Assembly: GCF_900215355.1 (NCBI RefSeq)
Contig: NZ_OBEA01000002.1
Coordinates: 372,001 to 436,000, forward strand
Direction: 5' to 3'
Source of the DNA: Pseudooceanicola antarcticus
Lineage (GTDB): Bacteria > Pseudomonadota > Alphaproteobacteria > Rhodobacterales > Rhodobacteraceae
Length of the DNA: 64,000 nt
Every line of letters starts with the position of its first letter. Within the stretch, counting starts at the first letter, position 1. The position numbers and the translations under genes are program-made. Shown here one piece after another: positions 32,078-42,367 of this stretch. The notes beneath the pieces are model-generated. The model was given only the letters and a program-made list of their open reading frames with translations, made no database searches and was not told where the DNA came from.

Positions 32078-32839
32078 ATGAAGATCCTCATCCTCGATGA
32101 CGCAAAGGCGGCCTCGGCCCGTGCGGCGGGGCTGATCGCGGCGCAGGTGGCGGCAAGGCCGGCCTCGGTGCTGGGGCTGGCGACCGGCGGCACGATGGAG
32201 GCGGTCTATGCCCGTCTCATCGCGCTTTACCGCGCGGGCGAGGTCAGCTTTGCCGGGGTCTCGAGCTTCAACCTGGATGAATACGTGGGGCTCGCGGGGG
32301 ATCACCCCTGCTCCTACCGTCACTACATGCGCGAGCTTCTGTTCGATCACATCGACATGGCGCCCGGCGCGGGCCATCTGCCCGCGGGCGAGGCCCCGGA
32401 CCCGGAAGGCGAGGCGCTGCGCTACGAAGAGGCCATCGTGGCGGCGGGGGATATCGACCTGCAACTGCTGGGGCTGGGGCTGAACGGGCATATCGGCTTC
32501 AACGAGCCGACCTCAAGCCTGGCCTCCATCACCCGGCTGAAGACCCTGACCCGCGAGACCCGCGAGGCCAACGCGCGGTTCTTCCCCGCGGGCGAGACCC
32601 CGCCGCGACTGGCCATCACCATGGGGATCGGCACCATCATGCGGGCCCGGCAGGTGCTGCTGGTGGCCACCGGCGCGGCGAAGTCCGAGGCCGTGCGGCA
32701 GGTCATCGAAGGCCCCGTCTCGGCGCGCTGGCCGGGGTCGGTGCTGCAGATGCACCGCAATGCGACGCTGGTGCTGGACCGCGACGCGGCGAGCGGGCTG
32801 GAGCTGCTGGACTATTACCTCGATATCCACCCCGAGTAG
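32078..32839 (+). CDS. nagB: Glucosamine-6-phosphate deaminase
   Basis: The 253-residue protein has the NagB/sugar-phosphate isomerase fold with LGLATGGTMEAVY, FNLDEYVGL (catalytic Asp) and LGLGLNGHIGFNEP (catalytic His), and TMGIGTIMRARQVLLV. It converts glucosamine 6-phosphate to fructose 6-phosphate and ammonia, the last step of amino-sugar catabolism. It is cotranscribed with ridA. nagA and the kinase are encoded 15 kb away but share the same palindromic operator type. Confidence 0.92.
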   Translation: MKILILDDAKAASARAAGLIAAQVAARPASVLGLATGGTMEAVYARLIALYRAGEVSFAGVSSFNLDEYVGLAGDHPCSYRHYMRELLFDHIDMAPGAGHLPAGEAPDPEGEALRYEEAIVAAGDIDLQLLGLGLNGHIGFNEPTSSLASITRLKTLTRETREANARFFPAGETPPRLAITMGIGTIMRARQVLLVATGAAKSEAVRQVIEGPVSARWPGSVLQMHRNATLVLDRDAASGLELLDYYLDIHPE

Positions 32840-32857
32840 GGGCCGCCCCGGCAGCGC

Positions 32858-33568
32858 CTAGCCAAGCAGCGCCTTCAGCTCTGCCACCCGCGCCGGATCG
32901 GTCTGCCGTGCGGTGTCCGACTGGAAACCGAAGCGGGTCAGCGGCTCTTGCAGATGCGCCGGTGAGGAGGCCGAGGCATGGACCTCTGCCGGATCGAGCG
33001 CCGCCAGGATCTGTGGCAGGGTCGCGGCATTCACACCAGCACCCGGCATGATCGAAAGCCGACCCGCCGCGACCTCCTTCATCGCCTTGAGCCGCGCCAG
33101 GCCCTCTACCGCGTGCAGGGCGCCGCCGGAGCTGAGGATGCGGTGGATGCCAAGCTCTGCCGCTTCCTCGACCGCCGTCAGCGGATCTTCCAGCAGGTCG
33201 ATGCAGCGGTGCAGGGTGACCTGCATCCCCTCGGCGGCACGGATCAGACGGGCCAGCACGGCAAGGTCCAGCCTGCCGCTTCGGGTGGCGCCGATGACGA
33301 CGCCCGCAAGGCCCGCCTCGCGGGCGGCCAGTACCTCGACCTCCATCGCGGTGATCTCTTCCACCGACCAGTTGAAGCCACCGGCGCGGGGGCGGATCAT
33401 GGCGAAGGCGGGCAAGGGTGCCTGCGCCGCCAGCCGCATCAGCCCGGCAGAGGGCGTCAGCCCTCCAAGGTCGAGCGCCGAGCAGAGCTCCACCCGGTCC
33501 GCCCGGCCTTCGGTGGCGGCATGCAGCCCCTCGGGGGTGTCGATGCAGATTTCCAGAACGCGGGTCAT
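32858..33568 (-). CDS. cutC: CutC family protein
   Basis: The 236-residue TIM-barrel protein matches CutC (LEICIDTPEGLHAATEGRAD, ELCSALDLGGLTPS, MIRPRAGGFNW). The original link of CutC to copper homeostasis is disputed, and the enzymatic role is not established. It lies in a minus-strand group with an MFS transporter, an MlrC-like protein, a hexosaminidase and rpiR, so a role in amino-sugar or glycoside metabolism is suggested by context only. Confidence 0.87.
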   Translation of the reverse strand: MTRVLEICIDTPEGLHAATEGRADRVELCSALDLGGLTPSAGLMRLAAQAPLPAFAMIRPRAGGFNWSVEEITAMEVEVLAAREAGLAGVVIGATRSGRLDLAVLARLIRAAEGMQVTLHRCIDLLEDPLTAVEEAAELGIHRILSSGGALHAVEGLARLKAMKEVAAGRLSIMPGAGVNAATLPQILAALDPAEVHASASSPAHLQEPLTRFGFQSDTARQTDPARVAELKALLG

Positions 33569-33580
33569 GGGTTCAGCCTG

Positions 33581-34792
33581 TCACAGCGGGGCCCTGAGGC
33601 GCCAGCCTTCGAGCACCAGAAGGCCCAGGGCGCCGAGCGCTCCGGCCCCGGCGCCCAGAAGGGCGACAAGCGGGTAGTCCCCGATGGCGGTTCCGATGGC
33701 AAAGAGCGCCGCGGCAATGGCCCCGGCGAGGAAGATGTTCACCGAGATCAGCGACGCCGAGAGGCCGGGGCGTTCGGCGATCAGCTCTTGCAGGTAGCCA
33801 AGCGGCAGGGTGATCAGCGCCGCGGCACCGACGCCGCCGACAACCGATGCGGCGATGACCGAGGCGGGCGAGAGCGCGAAGGCCAGCCAGACCAGGTAGA
33901 TCATGTAGAGCCCGGTGCCGATGGCCAGGGCCGCGACGATCGAGATCGAGCGCACGATGCGGGCCCAGACCAGGATGAAGGCCACTTCCAGTGCGGCGAC
34001 GAGGCCGACGATGACGCCCACGTCTCCGGGTTCGCCGCCGGCCTGGCCGGTGACGATCAGCGGCATGACGGCGGCATTGACGTGGATCATCGCGGTGATG
34101 ACAGCCGCGCCCAGAACGCGGGCAGCAACGGGCAGGCGGGTCAGCAGGCGGAAGGCCGCGCCGAGCGAGACCCGTGGCGGGCGCTGGCTGGGGTCGCCGC
34201 TGCCGCCACGGGGCATCATGACATTGATCACCACCATGCAGACCAGCGCCGCGCCCCCCGCGATGGCGAAGGCGGGCAACAGGCTTTCCGCGCCCGAAAG
34301 GGCGAAGCCCACGAGGCCTGGCACCAGGATCCAGGCCAGAGAGATCAGCCCGCGCAGCACCGAGCTGACCGCCGCCTGATCGCCCTTCGGCAGGTCCGAC
34401 GAGAAGACCCGCCCGGCGCCGAAGAGCAGCGAATTCAGCCCGTGGTAGACCGAGATCGGCAGCAGCAGAGAGATCACGAAGATCCAGGCCGAGGGGAAGA
34501 GGAAGATCGCCATGTAGCCCGCGACCCCGATGAAAGCGAGACTCATCAGCAGCTTGCGATAGCCGGTGTCGCGGTCTGCAAGGATGCCGAGGTAGATCGC
34601 CGCGGTGACATTGATCACTGCGGCCGCCAGTGTCAGCGCCGAGAAACCGGCATCCGAGAGGCCCAGCTCTCGGATCGCCACGACGGACTTGTAGGGCGCC
34701 GTGGCCGCGCCCGAAAAGCCGAAGAAGAAGATGGCCAGTGCGCAGGCGCGCAGACCGGCATTGTTGCGGATGGTGCTCAGGGTCGAGAACAT
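33581..34792 (-). CDS. MFS transporter
   Basis: This 403-residue protein has about 12 hydrophobic segments and the MFS loop sequence LADRDTGYRKLLM between helices 2 and 3. It resembles sugar or drug exporters of the major facilitator superfamily, but the direction and substrate are unknown. It lies 12 bases upstream of cutC and 132 bases after the MlrC-like gene, within the RpiR-linked block. It may move a (oligo)saccharide or a pathway by-product. Confidence 0.85.
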   Translation of the reverse strand: MFSTLSTIRNNAGLRACALAIFFFGFSGAATAPYKSVVAIRELGLSDAGFSALTLAAAVINVTAAIYLGILADRDTGYRKLLMSLAFIGVAGYMAIFLFPSAWIFVISLLLPISVYHGLNSLLFGAGRVFSSDLPKGDQAAVSSVLRGLISLAWILVPGLVGFALSGAESLLPAFAIAGGAALVCMVVINVMMPRGGSGDPSQRPPRVSLGAAFRLLTRLPVAARVLGAAVITAMIHVNAAVMPLIVTGQAGGEPGDVGVIVGLVAALEVAFILVWARIVRSISIVAALAIGTGLYMIYLVWLAFALSPASVIAASVVGGVGAAALITLPLGYLQELIAERPGLSASLISVNIFLAGAIAAALFAIGTAIGDYPLVALLGAGAGALGALGLLVLEGWRLRAPL

Positions 34793-34924
34793 GTGGCCTC
34801 TGGGCTTGGCCGGGGCGGCTCCGGCGGGTCTGAAAAGCGGCAGCGGCAGACCCTCGGGGGAGGGCCTGCCGTGTCGGGATACTCGTCTCGGGGCCGGGCC
34901 ATGCCGGCTCCTCTGGTCTGGACC

Positions 34925-36373
34925 TCAGCCCGGCGCGCGGGCCGAGCGAAGGGGGGTGGGCGTGAAACGCGCCTCTGGCTCCCATGGGTAGAGGCCGGGG
35001 GTGCGGTTCAGGCTTTCCAGCTTCGGAATGTCCTGGTTCACCACGCCCTCGGTCAGCGCCATCAGGTTGGGATTGGCAATGGGGGCAAGTTCGGGCGAGA
35101 GATAGCCCGATTTCACCACCAGAAGCGAGACCGTTTTGGGATCAAGCCCCAGCAGGGTGAAGTCCTCGATGTTGTGGTAGGGGCGACGGCGCGCGGCAAG
35201 GACCACGGTGATGCCGCCGGTGCGGACCACGGCCTGGCGGAAGGCGCCGCCAGCGCCCTCGACGAGGGTCAGCACCTTGAAGGGAGCGGTGACGCGGACG
35301 CTCTTTGGATCAAGCGCGCCGCCGACGGTCAGCTCCAGCTCGGCCCCTTCACCGGCGGCGAAGGCGGCATCCACGGCGGGGGCATCGGTGATCCCTGCGA
35401 TCAGCGCATCCTGCCAGTCGCGCTGGATCAGCGCGTCGAGCACGAGGCCGTTGTCTCCGACACCGCCGCCGGTGGGATTGTCACCGCTTTCGGCCAGGAT
35501 AAGCGGCGCTGTCTCGGTCTTGGCGGCGATATCGAGCATCTCGTCCAGCGGGCCGGTGACCGGGCCGAAGGCGAAGTCGGTGCGGGCGTCCCAGTAGGCC
35601 TGCGCCAGCTCGGTGGCGACGGCCTCAGCCTCCGAGGCCTCGGTGGCGGTGACCACGGCGCAGGCGGTGCCGCGCGGCTCATCTGCCCAGACATAGCCCA
35701 CCATCTGATCGGCGCTCCAGATGCCGGGGCGCGTGTCGTGGCCGGGCAGGGCGGCGTAGAGCGCATCCGCCGGCGCGTCCTCGGTCGAGGAGCGCTCGCC
35801 GGGCATCAGCACGGGGATCTTGGCCCAGGTGACGAAGGGCCGCTCGCCGGTGCGCAGGCAGCGCAGCAGCATGTTCCAGGCGCGCTGCATGGTTTCGCGC
35901 ACGTCGATATGGGGGGCGGTGCGATAGGCGGCGAACATGTCGATCTGGTCGATGATGCGCTGGCTGACATTGCCGTGCAGGTCGTAGCTGACCGAGATCG
36001 GGACATCGGGGCCGACGACCTCGCGCACGGCAGAGATCCAGTCGCCTTCCGCGTCCCACATGCCGTCCACATGCATGGCGCCATGCATGGCCAGGTAGAC
36101 CCCATCCAGCGGCAGCGCGGCCTTAAGGCGCGCCAGCAGGTCGGCCTTGAAACCCTCGTAGGCAGGGCGGTCGACCGGGCCGCCGGGGACGGCGCGGGCG
36201 TGCAGAAGCGGGAGCACCTCGACGTCGTCTTCGGGCAGGAAGGAGAAATACTCGTAGGCGGTCAGCTCATCGCCGCGCACCACGTGGAAGTCCTCGGCGC
36301 GGATCAGGACCGGGTTGTAGGTGGAGCATTCGGTGTGGATGCCGCCAACGGCAATACGTTTCATCTGGCTCAT
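34925..36373 (-). CDS. M81 family metallopeptidase (MlrC-like), first copy
   Basis: The 482-residue protein resembles MlrC, the microcystin-degrading metallohydrolase. Visible are GGIHTECSTYNP at the start, AMHGAMHVDGMWDAEGDW, SYDLHGNVS with metal-type Asp/His, a second His-rich segment (RTAPHIDVRET) and the ESGDNPTGGGVGDNG loop in the C-terminal domain. The start at 36373 has AAGGAC upstream. Members are thought to hydrolyse peptide or amide bonds, but natural substrates are mostly unknown. It sits between the hexosaminidase and MFS genes. A second paralogue lies at 48922-50430. Confidence 0.86.
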   Translation of the reverse strand: MSQMKRIAVGGIHTECSTYNPVLIRAEDFHVVRGDELTAYEYFSFLPEDDVEVLPLLHARAVPGGPVDRPAYEGFKADLLARLKAALPLDGVYLAMHGAMHVDGMWDAEGDWISAVREVVGPDVPISVSYDLHGNVSQRIIDQIDMFAAYRTAPHIDVRETMQRAWNMLLRCLRTGERPFVTWAKIPVLMPGERSSTEDAPADALYAALPGHDTRPGIWSADQMVGYVWADEPRGTACAVVTATEASEAEAVATELAQAYWDARTDFAFGPVTGPLDEMLDIAAKTETAPLILAESGDNPTGGGVGDNGLVLDALIQRDWQDALIAGITDAPAVDAAFAAGEGAELELTVGGALDPKSVRVTAPFKVLTLVEGAGGAFRQAVVRTGGITVVLAARRRPYHNIEDFTLLGLDPKTVSLLVVKSGYLSPELAPIANPNLMALTEGVVNQDIPKLESLNRTPGLYPWEPEARFTPTPLRSARAPG

Positions 36374-36441
36374 CTGATTGTCCTTTCCGGCCCCGGAGGA
36401 GGGGGCCCTTCGGCGCACGACGTAGAGGGGGAGGGGCGCCG

Positions 36442-36462
36442 GCGGACCCGCGCGGGGTCCGC
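36442..36462 (-). other. GC-rich hairpin between hexosaminidase and MlrC-like genes
   Basis: GCGGACCC and GGGTCCGC form an 8-bp stem with a 5-base loop in the 129-base gap between two minus-strand genes. No T-tract follows. It may protect the upstream message or partly terminate it. Confidence 0.5.
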
Positions 36463-36502
36463 TCGTTGTGGTTGGCCGGGGACGCACCCCCGGAGCCCCG
36501 GC

Positions 36503-38419
36503 TCAGAACGCCGGGTGCAGTTTCACGATCGCCGCGTAGCGGTGCAGGTCCTTGCGCTCTTTCGGCGTCCAGGCGGCCTCGGCCACGCCGCAGAGGCGCG
36601 GGAAGACCAGGCGGTTGAAATAGGCGCGCGAGGTGAAATGCTCGCACCAGATGCAGGCCTGGATGCCCTTGAGACGGGGGCGCAGCTCTTCCGGGAACTC
36701 GCCCTCGGCCTCGTAGGTGTAGGAATGCACCGGGGTCGAGGTGCCGGCCCAGGCCGCGCCCGGTTCCAGCCATTCCTCGGCCTGCGCCATGTCGAGGTAA
36801 TAGGCCTGGCCGGGGGTCATGACGACGTCATAGCCCTCCTTGGCCAGTTCGATGCCGACCTCGGGCTTTTCCCAGGCCATCAACAGCGTACCCTCGGGAT
36901 CGACGCCCCCGCCATGGGCGACCTCGTTCCAGCCGGCCAGAACGCGGCCACGCTCGGCCAGCATCCCCGCCACGCGGCGCATGAAGTAGCTTTGCAGCTC
37001 GAAGGTGCCCGAAAGCCCCTCCTTTTCCATCAGCAGGCGCGCGTAATGCGAGTTCAGCCAGGAGCCATCCGCCACCTCGTCGCCGCCGATATGCAGGTAC
37101 TTGGCGGGGAAGAGCTCGACCATCTCGTCGAAGAGCTTGGCGAGGAAGTCGTAGGTCTCTTCGCGGGCCGGGTTGAGCGCGTTGTTCGCAAAGCCCTGGA
37201 CCGAGTGGTAGCTTTCGGGCGCTTCCTGGGGATCGGCGAGCTCGGGGATCACGGCCAGGGCGGCGGTGCAATGGCCGGGGATGTCGACTTCGGGCACCAC
37301 CGTGATGCCAAGCGCCCCGGCATGGGCCACCACGTCGCGGATCTGGTCCTGGGTGTAGTGGCCGTGCACCTCGTCCACGCCATTGCCAAGCTGCGGCGTC
37401 AGCAGGGCGTCGGGGCCACGGGTGGCCCCGGCCTCGGTGAGCTGGGGGTAGGCCTTGACCTCCATCCGCCAGCCCTCGTCATCGGTGAGGTGCCAGTGGA
37501 AGATGTTCATCCGGTGCCAGGCCAGGATGTCGAGGAAGCGGGTCACGTCCGCCGCGTCCCAGAACTGGCGCGAGACATCCAGATGGCTGCCGCGCCAGCC
37601 GTAGCGCGGGGCGTCGGTGATGGTGCCGGAGGCGGGGAAGCGGAACGAGGCCGCATCCACAGTCGCGCCGTGCAGCATCTGCGCCAGCACGATGAGGCCA
37701 TGGCGGATGCCGTCGTCGTCCGCGGCCTTCAGGGTGATGACCTCGGCAATCTCCAGCGCATAGGCGCCTTCGGCAAAATCGCCGCCCATCTCGATGGCCA
37801 CGGCGCGGGTGCCGGGCATGGGGACCATCGACAGGACCGTGCGCGCCTCGGGGTAGAGACGGCGGTGCAGCGCCTCGACCTGGCTGAAGGCGGCCAGTGC
37901 TTCGCGCGAGGCGCCGGGGGCGGGGCAGAGCGCCAGCGGCGTCTCGCCCGCCTCGAGCTCCAGCGCGGCGGGCCAGGGCAGGATGGCATAGGGTTCGGTC
38001 AGCTTGCCCTCGGGCAGCAGGGGGCCGGGCTCGACCAGTTCGCGGCCCTCGGGGTAGAGGTCCGAGACCTCGACCTCGACGTGGGTCTTCGCGCCTGCCG
38101 GGTCCAGCGTCAGGATTGCCGACTTGGCGCCATCGGTGATGTGGCGCGGGTCGCGGTTGAGGTTGGTGACCTCGAAGCTCCAGCTCTCGCCGGGGGCCAC
38201 GACCAGGTCGGCGGGGGGCGCGTAGCGGTGATAGTTGGCATCGCGCAGCTCAAGCTCGGCGCCCGAAACGGTGAAGGGCTTCATCGCGCGGGTGAGCGAG
38301 GTATAGGCCAGGCGGAAATCCGACAGCGGCGTCTCGGACAGGTTCCACAGGGTGACTTTGAGCGTGCCGAAGGGCGCCGGTTCAGGCGACCAGGTGTTTT
38401 CCAGGCGATAAGAAGACAT
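36503..38419 (-). CDS. Beta-N-acetylhexosaminidase, glycoside hydrolase family 20
   Basis: This 638-residue enzyme has an N-terminal beta-sandwich, a GH20b-like region (about 140-265) and a catalytic barrel. The barrel shows RGSHLDVSRQFW, NIFHWHLTDDEGWR and the catalytic pair Asp447-Glu448 in YLHIGGDEVADGSW. It releases terminal GlcNAc (or GalNAc) by substrate-assisted catalysis. No signal peptide is seen (start MSSYRLENTW), so it probably acts in the cytoplasm on imported chitobiose-like or conjugated oligosaccharides. The start follows the rpiR stop by about 60 bases. A much longer open frame upstream is an artefact across rpiR. Confidence 0.92.
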   Translation of the reverse strand: MSSYRLENTWSPEPAPFGTLKVTLWNLSETPLSDFRLAYTSLTRAMKPFTVSGAELELRDANYHRYAPPADLVVAPGESWSFEVTNLNRDPRHITDGAKSAILTLDPAGAKTHVEVEVSDLYPEGRELVEPGPLLPEGKLTEPYAILPWPAALELEAGETPLALCPAPGASREALAAFSQVEALHRRLYPEARTVLSMVPMPGTRAVAIEMGGDFAEGAYALEIAEVITLKAADDDGIRHGLIVLAQMLHGATVDAASFRFPASGTITDAPRYGWRGSHLDVSRQFWDAADVTRFLDILAWHRMNIFHWHLTDDEGWRMEVKAYPQLTEAGATRGPDALLTPQLGNGVDEVHGHYTQDQIRDVVAHAGALGITVVPEVDIPGHCTAALAVIPELADPQEAPESYHSVQGFANNALNPAREETYDFLAKLFDEMVELFPAKYLHIGGDEVADGSWLNSHYARLLMEKEGLSGTFELQSYFMRRVAGMLAERGRVLAGWNEVAHGGGVDPEGTLLMAWEKPEVGIELAKEGYDVVMTPGQAYYLDMAQAEEWLEPGAAWAGTSTPVHSYTYEAEGEFPEELRPRLKGIQACIWCEHFTSRAYFNRLVFPRLCGVAEAAWTPKERKDLHRYAAIVKLHPAF

Positions 38420-38478
38420 GGAACCTCTGAGACTGTTGGGATCTTGTTTGTTGGCTTCGGGCTGCTTGGCTTTGGGAT

Positions 38479-39342
38479 TCAGTCGCCCAGAAGCTGGCTG
38501 TCGTCGCCATCGCGGTGACGGATCAGGCTTTCCTTGATCCGGCGCAGGGTGGCGGCAGTCGCGGTGCGGTCCTGGTAGGCCACCAGGTTGGCCAGGATAT
38601 CCAGGACGGCGAGCATGGCGTAGCGGGTCGAGGTGGGACGGAAGATGTTCTCTCCCTCCGGCAGGTCGACGGTCAGGACGATATCGGCGGCATGGGCCAC
38701 GGGGCTGTCCGACTGGGTCAGCGCCACGGTCTTCGCCCCCTGGTCGCGGGCCAGGTCGAAGCAGCGCACCAGCTCGGCATTGCGCCCCGAGAAGGAGCTG
38801 CCGACCAGAACGTCGCGCGGGCTGACCGCCGAGGCCTGCATCAGCTGCATCCCGTGGTCGGTCGAGGCCGCGATCCGGCAGCCCAGACGGAACAGCCGGT
38901 TCTGCATCTCGCCGACGAACATCGAGGAATTGCCGCCCGAGCCGAAGGCATAGATCATGTCCGCGCCGCGCAGCAGTTTCGCCGCCTCTTCCACCGCGTC
39001 GAGGTCGAGCTGCTGGTGGACCGAGAAGAGCGCGTTCTGTGCCTTGGTGACGATATCCTCTGCCACCTCGGGCGCGGTGGTCGAACGCGCCTCGGGGCGC
39101 AGGTAGCGCAGGCCGACGTAGGAGGATTTGGCCAGCGTCACCTTGAAGTCCGAGAAGCTCTGGCAGCCCAGGCGGCGGCAGAAGCGGGTGACCGTGGGCG
39201 GCGAGACCTCGGCGCGGGCGGCCAGGTCGGTGATCGAGGCATTGACCGCAAAGTCGAGATCCTGCAGCACGATGTCCGCGAGCCGCTGCTCGGATTGCGA
39301 GAGCTTCAGGCCCTCTTGCATCAACGTGGCGAAGATATCCAT
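38479..39342 (-). CDS. RpiR-family transcriptional regulator (HTH plus SIS domain)
   Basis: The 287-residue regulator has the RpiR helix-turn-helix (ITDLAARAEVSPPTVTRFCR, about residues 36-55, followed by LGCQSFSDFK) and a C-terminal SIS sugar-phosphate-binding domain (VGSSFSGRNAELV). Such proteins sense phosphosugars, here probably an amino-sugar phosphate. A perfect palindrome lies 60 bases upstream of its start, so autoregulation is likely; the same motif occurs at the ridA-nagB and nagA/Gfo promoters. The start MDIFATLMQEGLKLSQSEQR gives the standard N-terminus. Confidence 0.9.
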   Translation of the reverse strand: MDIFATLMQEGLKLSQSEQRLADIVLQDLDFAVNASITDLAARAEVSPPTVTRFCRRLGCQSFSDFKVTLAKSSYVGLRYLRPEARSTTAPEVAEDIVTKAQNALFSVHQQLDLDAVEEAAKLLRGADMIYAFGSGGNSSMFVGEMQNRLFRLGCRIAASTDHGMQLMQASAVSPRDVLVGSSFSGRNAELVRCFDLARDQGAKTVALTQSDSPVAHAADIVLTVDLPEGENIFRPTSTRYAMLAVLDILANLVAYQDRTATAATLRRIKESLIRHRDGDDSQLLGD

Positions 39343-39401
39343 CGCGGGGTACTCTCTCGCAGGTTCGGAACGTGGCGCGAGGGCGTGATTTGGCCCATTT
39401 C

Positions 39402-39416
39402 CGAAAATCATTTTCG
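39402..39416. promoter_or_regulatory. Candidate RpiR operator between rpiR and the SnoaL-like gene
   Basis: CGAAAATCATTTTCG is a perfect 15-bp palindrome of the form GAAA-N5-TTTC, followed by a further TATTTTCG half-site. It lies between two divergent genes, so it can control rpiR and the 39492-41092 operon. Confidence 0.7.
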
Positions 39417-39491
39417 TATTTTCGTTGACACTCTGGCATGGACTGCCAAGACTGACTAGGAAAATCCGCAATCCATGAAAAGAATTTCACG

Positions 39492-40001
39492 ATGACAGCA
39501 GAGACTGCCGCGCCGCTGCGCGATCCGTTCAAGAACCCCTTCCCCGAGTCCGACACGGCCCGCCGCGCCATCTGGGAGATGCTGGTGCCGCGCGATATCA
39601 CCGCCTACCTGGCGGCCGACTGGTCCATCGTCGCGGATGACTTCGTCGAAGCCAACTTTACTGGCATGAACGGCAATCGCGACGAAAATCCGCAGAACTG
39701 GTCGCTGTCCTTCGCCTCGCTCGAGGCTTACCGCAACGAGTGGCTGCGACAGGCCAAGGAAGGGCAGGGCACCGAGTACGCCGAGGACGCCCGCACCGCC
39801 ATCTTCACTGCCACGAAGCTGGAAGAGATCGAGATCGACGGCTCGGCCGCGCTGGTGCGCAAGAAGTTCGATGGCCGCATCCAGCGCAAGGATGGTGGCG
39901 AGGACCGGCTGCTGTGGCAGACGCTCTATATCTGCCGCGAAACCGCGGATGGCTGGAAGATCGCCGGTTTCGTCGGCTACCTGCCCTACGAGGGTCACTG
40001 A
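39492..40001 (+). CDS. NTF2/SnoaL-like protein of unknown function
   Basis: The 169-residue soluble protein has the alternating helix-then-strand pattern of the NTF2-like/SnoaL fold, with LVRKKFDGRI and WQTLYICRETADGWKIAGFVGYLP at the C-terminus. I do not recognise a specific function; such proteins can be isomerases, cyclases or binding proteins. It is the first gene after the RpiR palindrome and overlaps the D-threonine-aldolase-family gene by one base (TGATG), so the two products probably act together. Confidence 0.72.
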   Translation: MTAETAAPLRDPFKNPFPESDTARRAIWEMLVPRDITAYLAADWSIVADDFVEANFTGMNGNRDENPQNWSLSFASLEAYRNEWLRQAKEGQGTEYAEDARTAIFTATKLEEIEIDGSAALVRKKFDGRIQRKDGGEDRLLWQTLYICRETADGWKIAGFVGYLPYEGH

Positions 40002-41092
40002 TGGTGGCGGATATCTGGCCCCAGCCGGGCACGCCCCTGTCGCAGGTGATGACGCCCCTGCCGGTGATCGACGAGCGCCGGCTGGCGGCCAATATCGCGC
40101 GCGGACAGGGGTTCCTTGACGGGCTGGGCCGCGCCTTTCGCCCCCATATCAAGACCCACAAGCTGCCCGAAGTCGCGCGGATGCAGATCGAGGCTGGCGC
40201 CTGTGGCATCAACTGCCAGAAGGTGACCGAGGCCGAGGTCTTCGCCGAGGCCGGCTTCGACGATGTCCTGATCACCTACAACATCCTCGGTCCCGCCCGG
40301 CTGGCGCGGCTGAAGGCGCTGAACAGCCAGGTGGCGAAGCTATCGGTCACCGCCGACAGCGCCTTGGTGGTCGAGGGGCTGGGGGCGACCTTCGCCCCCG
40401 ATGCCCCCCTGACGGTGCTGGTCGAATGCGACACCGGCGGCGCGCGCTGCGGGGTGCAATCGCCCGAGGCGGCCTTTGCCCTGGCGCAGCAGATCGCGGG
40501 GGCTGCGGGGCTGCGTTTCGGCGGGCTGATGACCTATCCCGGCCCCGGCGGCGCGGCGCAGGTCGAAGCCTTCATGGCGGCGACACTGGCCAAGCTGGCC
40601 GAAGCGGGGATCGACTGCCCGGTGGTGACGGTCGGCGGAACGCCCGACTTCTTCAAGGCCGGAGAGATCCCCTCGGCGACCGAGCACCGGGCGGGCACCT
40701 ATGTCTACAACGACCGTGCCATGGTGCGCGCGGGGCACGCGACGCTGGAAGACTGCGCCATGCATGTGCTGGCCACGGTGGTTTCGCGGCCCACCCCGGA
40801 CCGGGCGGTGCTGGACACCGGATCGAAGGCGCTGACCTCGGACCTGCTGGGGTTTGACGACTTCGGGTTGATCGAGGCCTACCCGGCGGCGCGTATCACT
40901 GGGCTGTCGGAAGAGCACGGCGTCGTGGATCTGAGCGCGGTCGAGGGCCGTCGCCCCGAGGTCGGCGAGCAGGTCCGCATCATCCCCAACCACACCTGCG
41001 TCGTCACCAACATGTACGACCGCATGGTCTTTCATGATGGCGAGGTGGTGACACGGGTGCTGGAGGTCGCGGCGCGCGGCACGGTCTGGTAA
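40001..41092 (+). CDS. D-threonine aldolase-family PLP enzyme
   Basis: This 363-residue protein has the alanine racemase-like barrel with the PLP lysine at Lys51 (FRPHIKTHK) and a C-terminal domain with the family metal motif (PNHTCVVTNMYD). Members cleave D-threonine or other D-3-hydroxyamino acids, or dehydrate D-threo-3-hydroxyaspartate, with a divalent metal. The start ATG overlaps the upstream stop. Its place in an amino-sugar regulon is unusual and suggests that the imported compound carries a D-hydroxyamino acid, which is inference. A strong terminator follows. Confidence 0.86.
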   Translation: MVADIWPQPGTPLSQVMTPLPVIDERRLAANIARGQGFLDGLGRAFRPHIKTHKLPEVARMQIEAGACGINCQKVTEAEVFAEAGFDDVLITYNILGPARLARLKALNSQVAKLSVTADSALVVEGLGATFAPDAPLTVLVECDTGGARCGVQSPEAAFALAQQIAGAAGLRFGGLMTYPGPGGAAQVEAFMAATLAKLAEAGIDCPVVTVGGTPDFFKAGEIPSATEHRAGTYVYNDRAMVRAGHATLEDCAMHVLATVVSRPTPDRAVLDTGSKALTSDLLGFDDFGLIEAYPAARITGLSEEHGVVDLSAVEGRRPEVGEQVRIIPNHTCVVTNMYDRMVFHDGEVVTRVLEVAARGTVW

Positions 41093-41115
41093 GCGGGCCA
41101 GCCCATATCAACGAG

Positions 41116-41142
41116 AAAGGGAGCGGCAGGGCCGCTCCCTTT
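41116..41142. terminator. Bidirectional terminator between the D-threonine-aldolase gene and the sugar ABC ATPase
   Basis: AAAGGGAGCGGC and GCCGCTCCCTTT form a perfect 12-bp stem with a 3-base loop between convergent genes. The stem itself ends in T on each strand (CCCTTTTC on plus), giving classic terminator features in both directions. Confidence 0.85.
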
Positions 41143-41167
41143 TCATTTGCCGAAGGGGAGTCCGGTC

Positions 41168-42295
<1,128 letters not shown>

Positions 42296-42318
42296 GGGAA
42301 GTTCCTTTCTCAACATGG

Positions 42319-42342
42319 GGTGCGGACCCGGAGGTCCGCACC
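42319..42342 (-). other. Perfect hairpin between sugar-binding protein and ATPase genes
   Basis: GGTGCGGACC and GGTCCGCACC form a 10-bp stem with CGGA loop in the 50-base gap after the binding-protein gene. It ends two bases before the ATG at 42316, which favours use of the TTG start downstream of it. It probably lowers ATPase expression relative to the binding protein. Confidence 0.72.
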
Positions 42343-42367
42343 TGAGAACCCGGATAGGGTCCGGGGT

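Noticed and set aside
32978-38518. A 1846-codon open frame on the plus strand across cutC, MFS, MlrC-like and hexosaminidase genes
   Set aside because: It lies antisense to four well-supported genes, is composed of Gly/His/Arg/Gln-rich low-complexity sequence and has no domain. High GC with strong codon bias creates such shadows.
36503-39601. Extension of the hexosaminidase frame to 1032 codons
   Set aside because: The extra 5' part runs antiparallel-free but through rpiR in another frame; the GH20 protein has a normal start at 38419 and rpiR is a complete gene.
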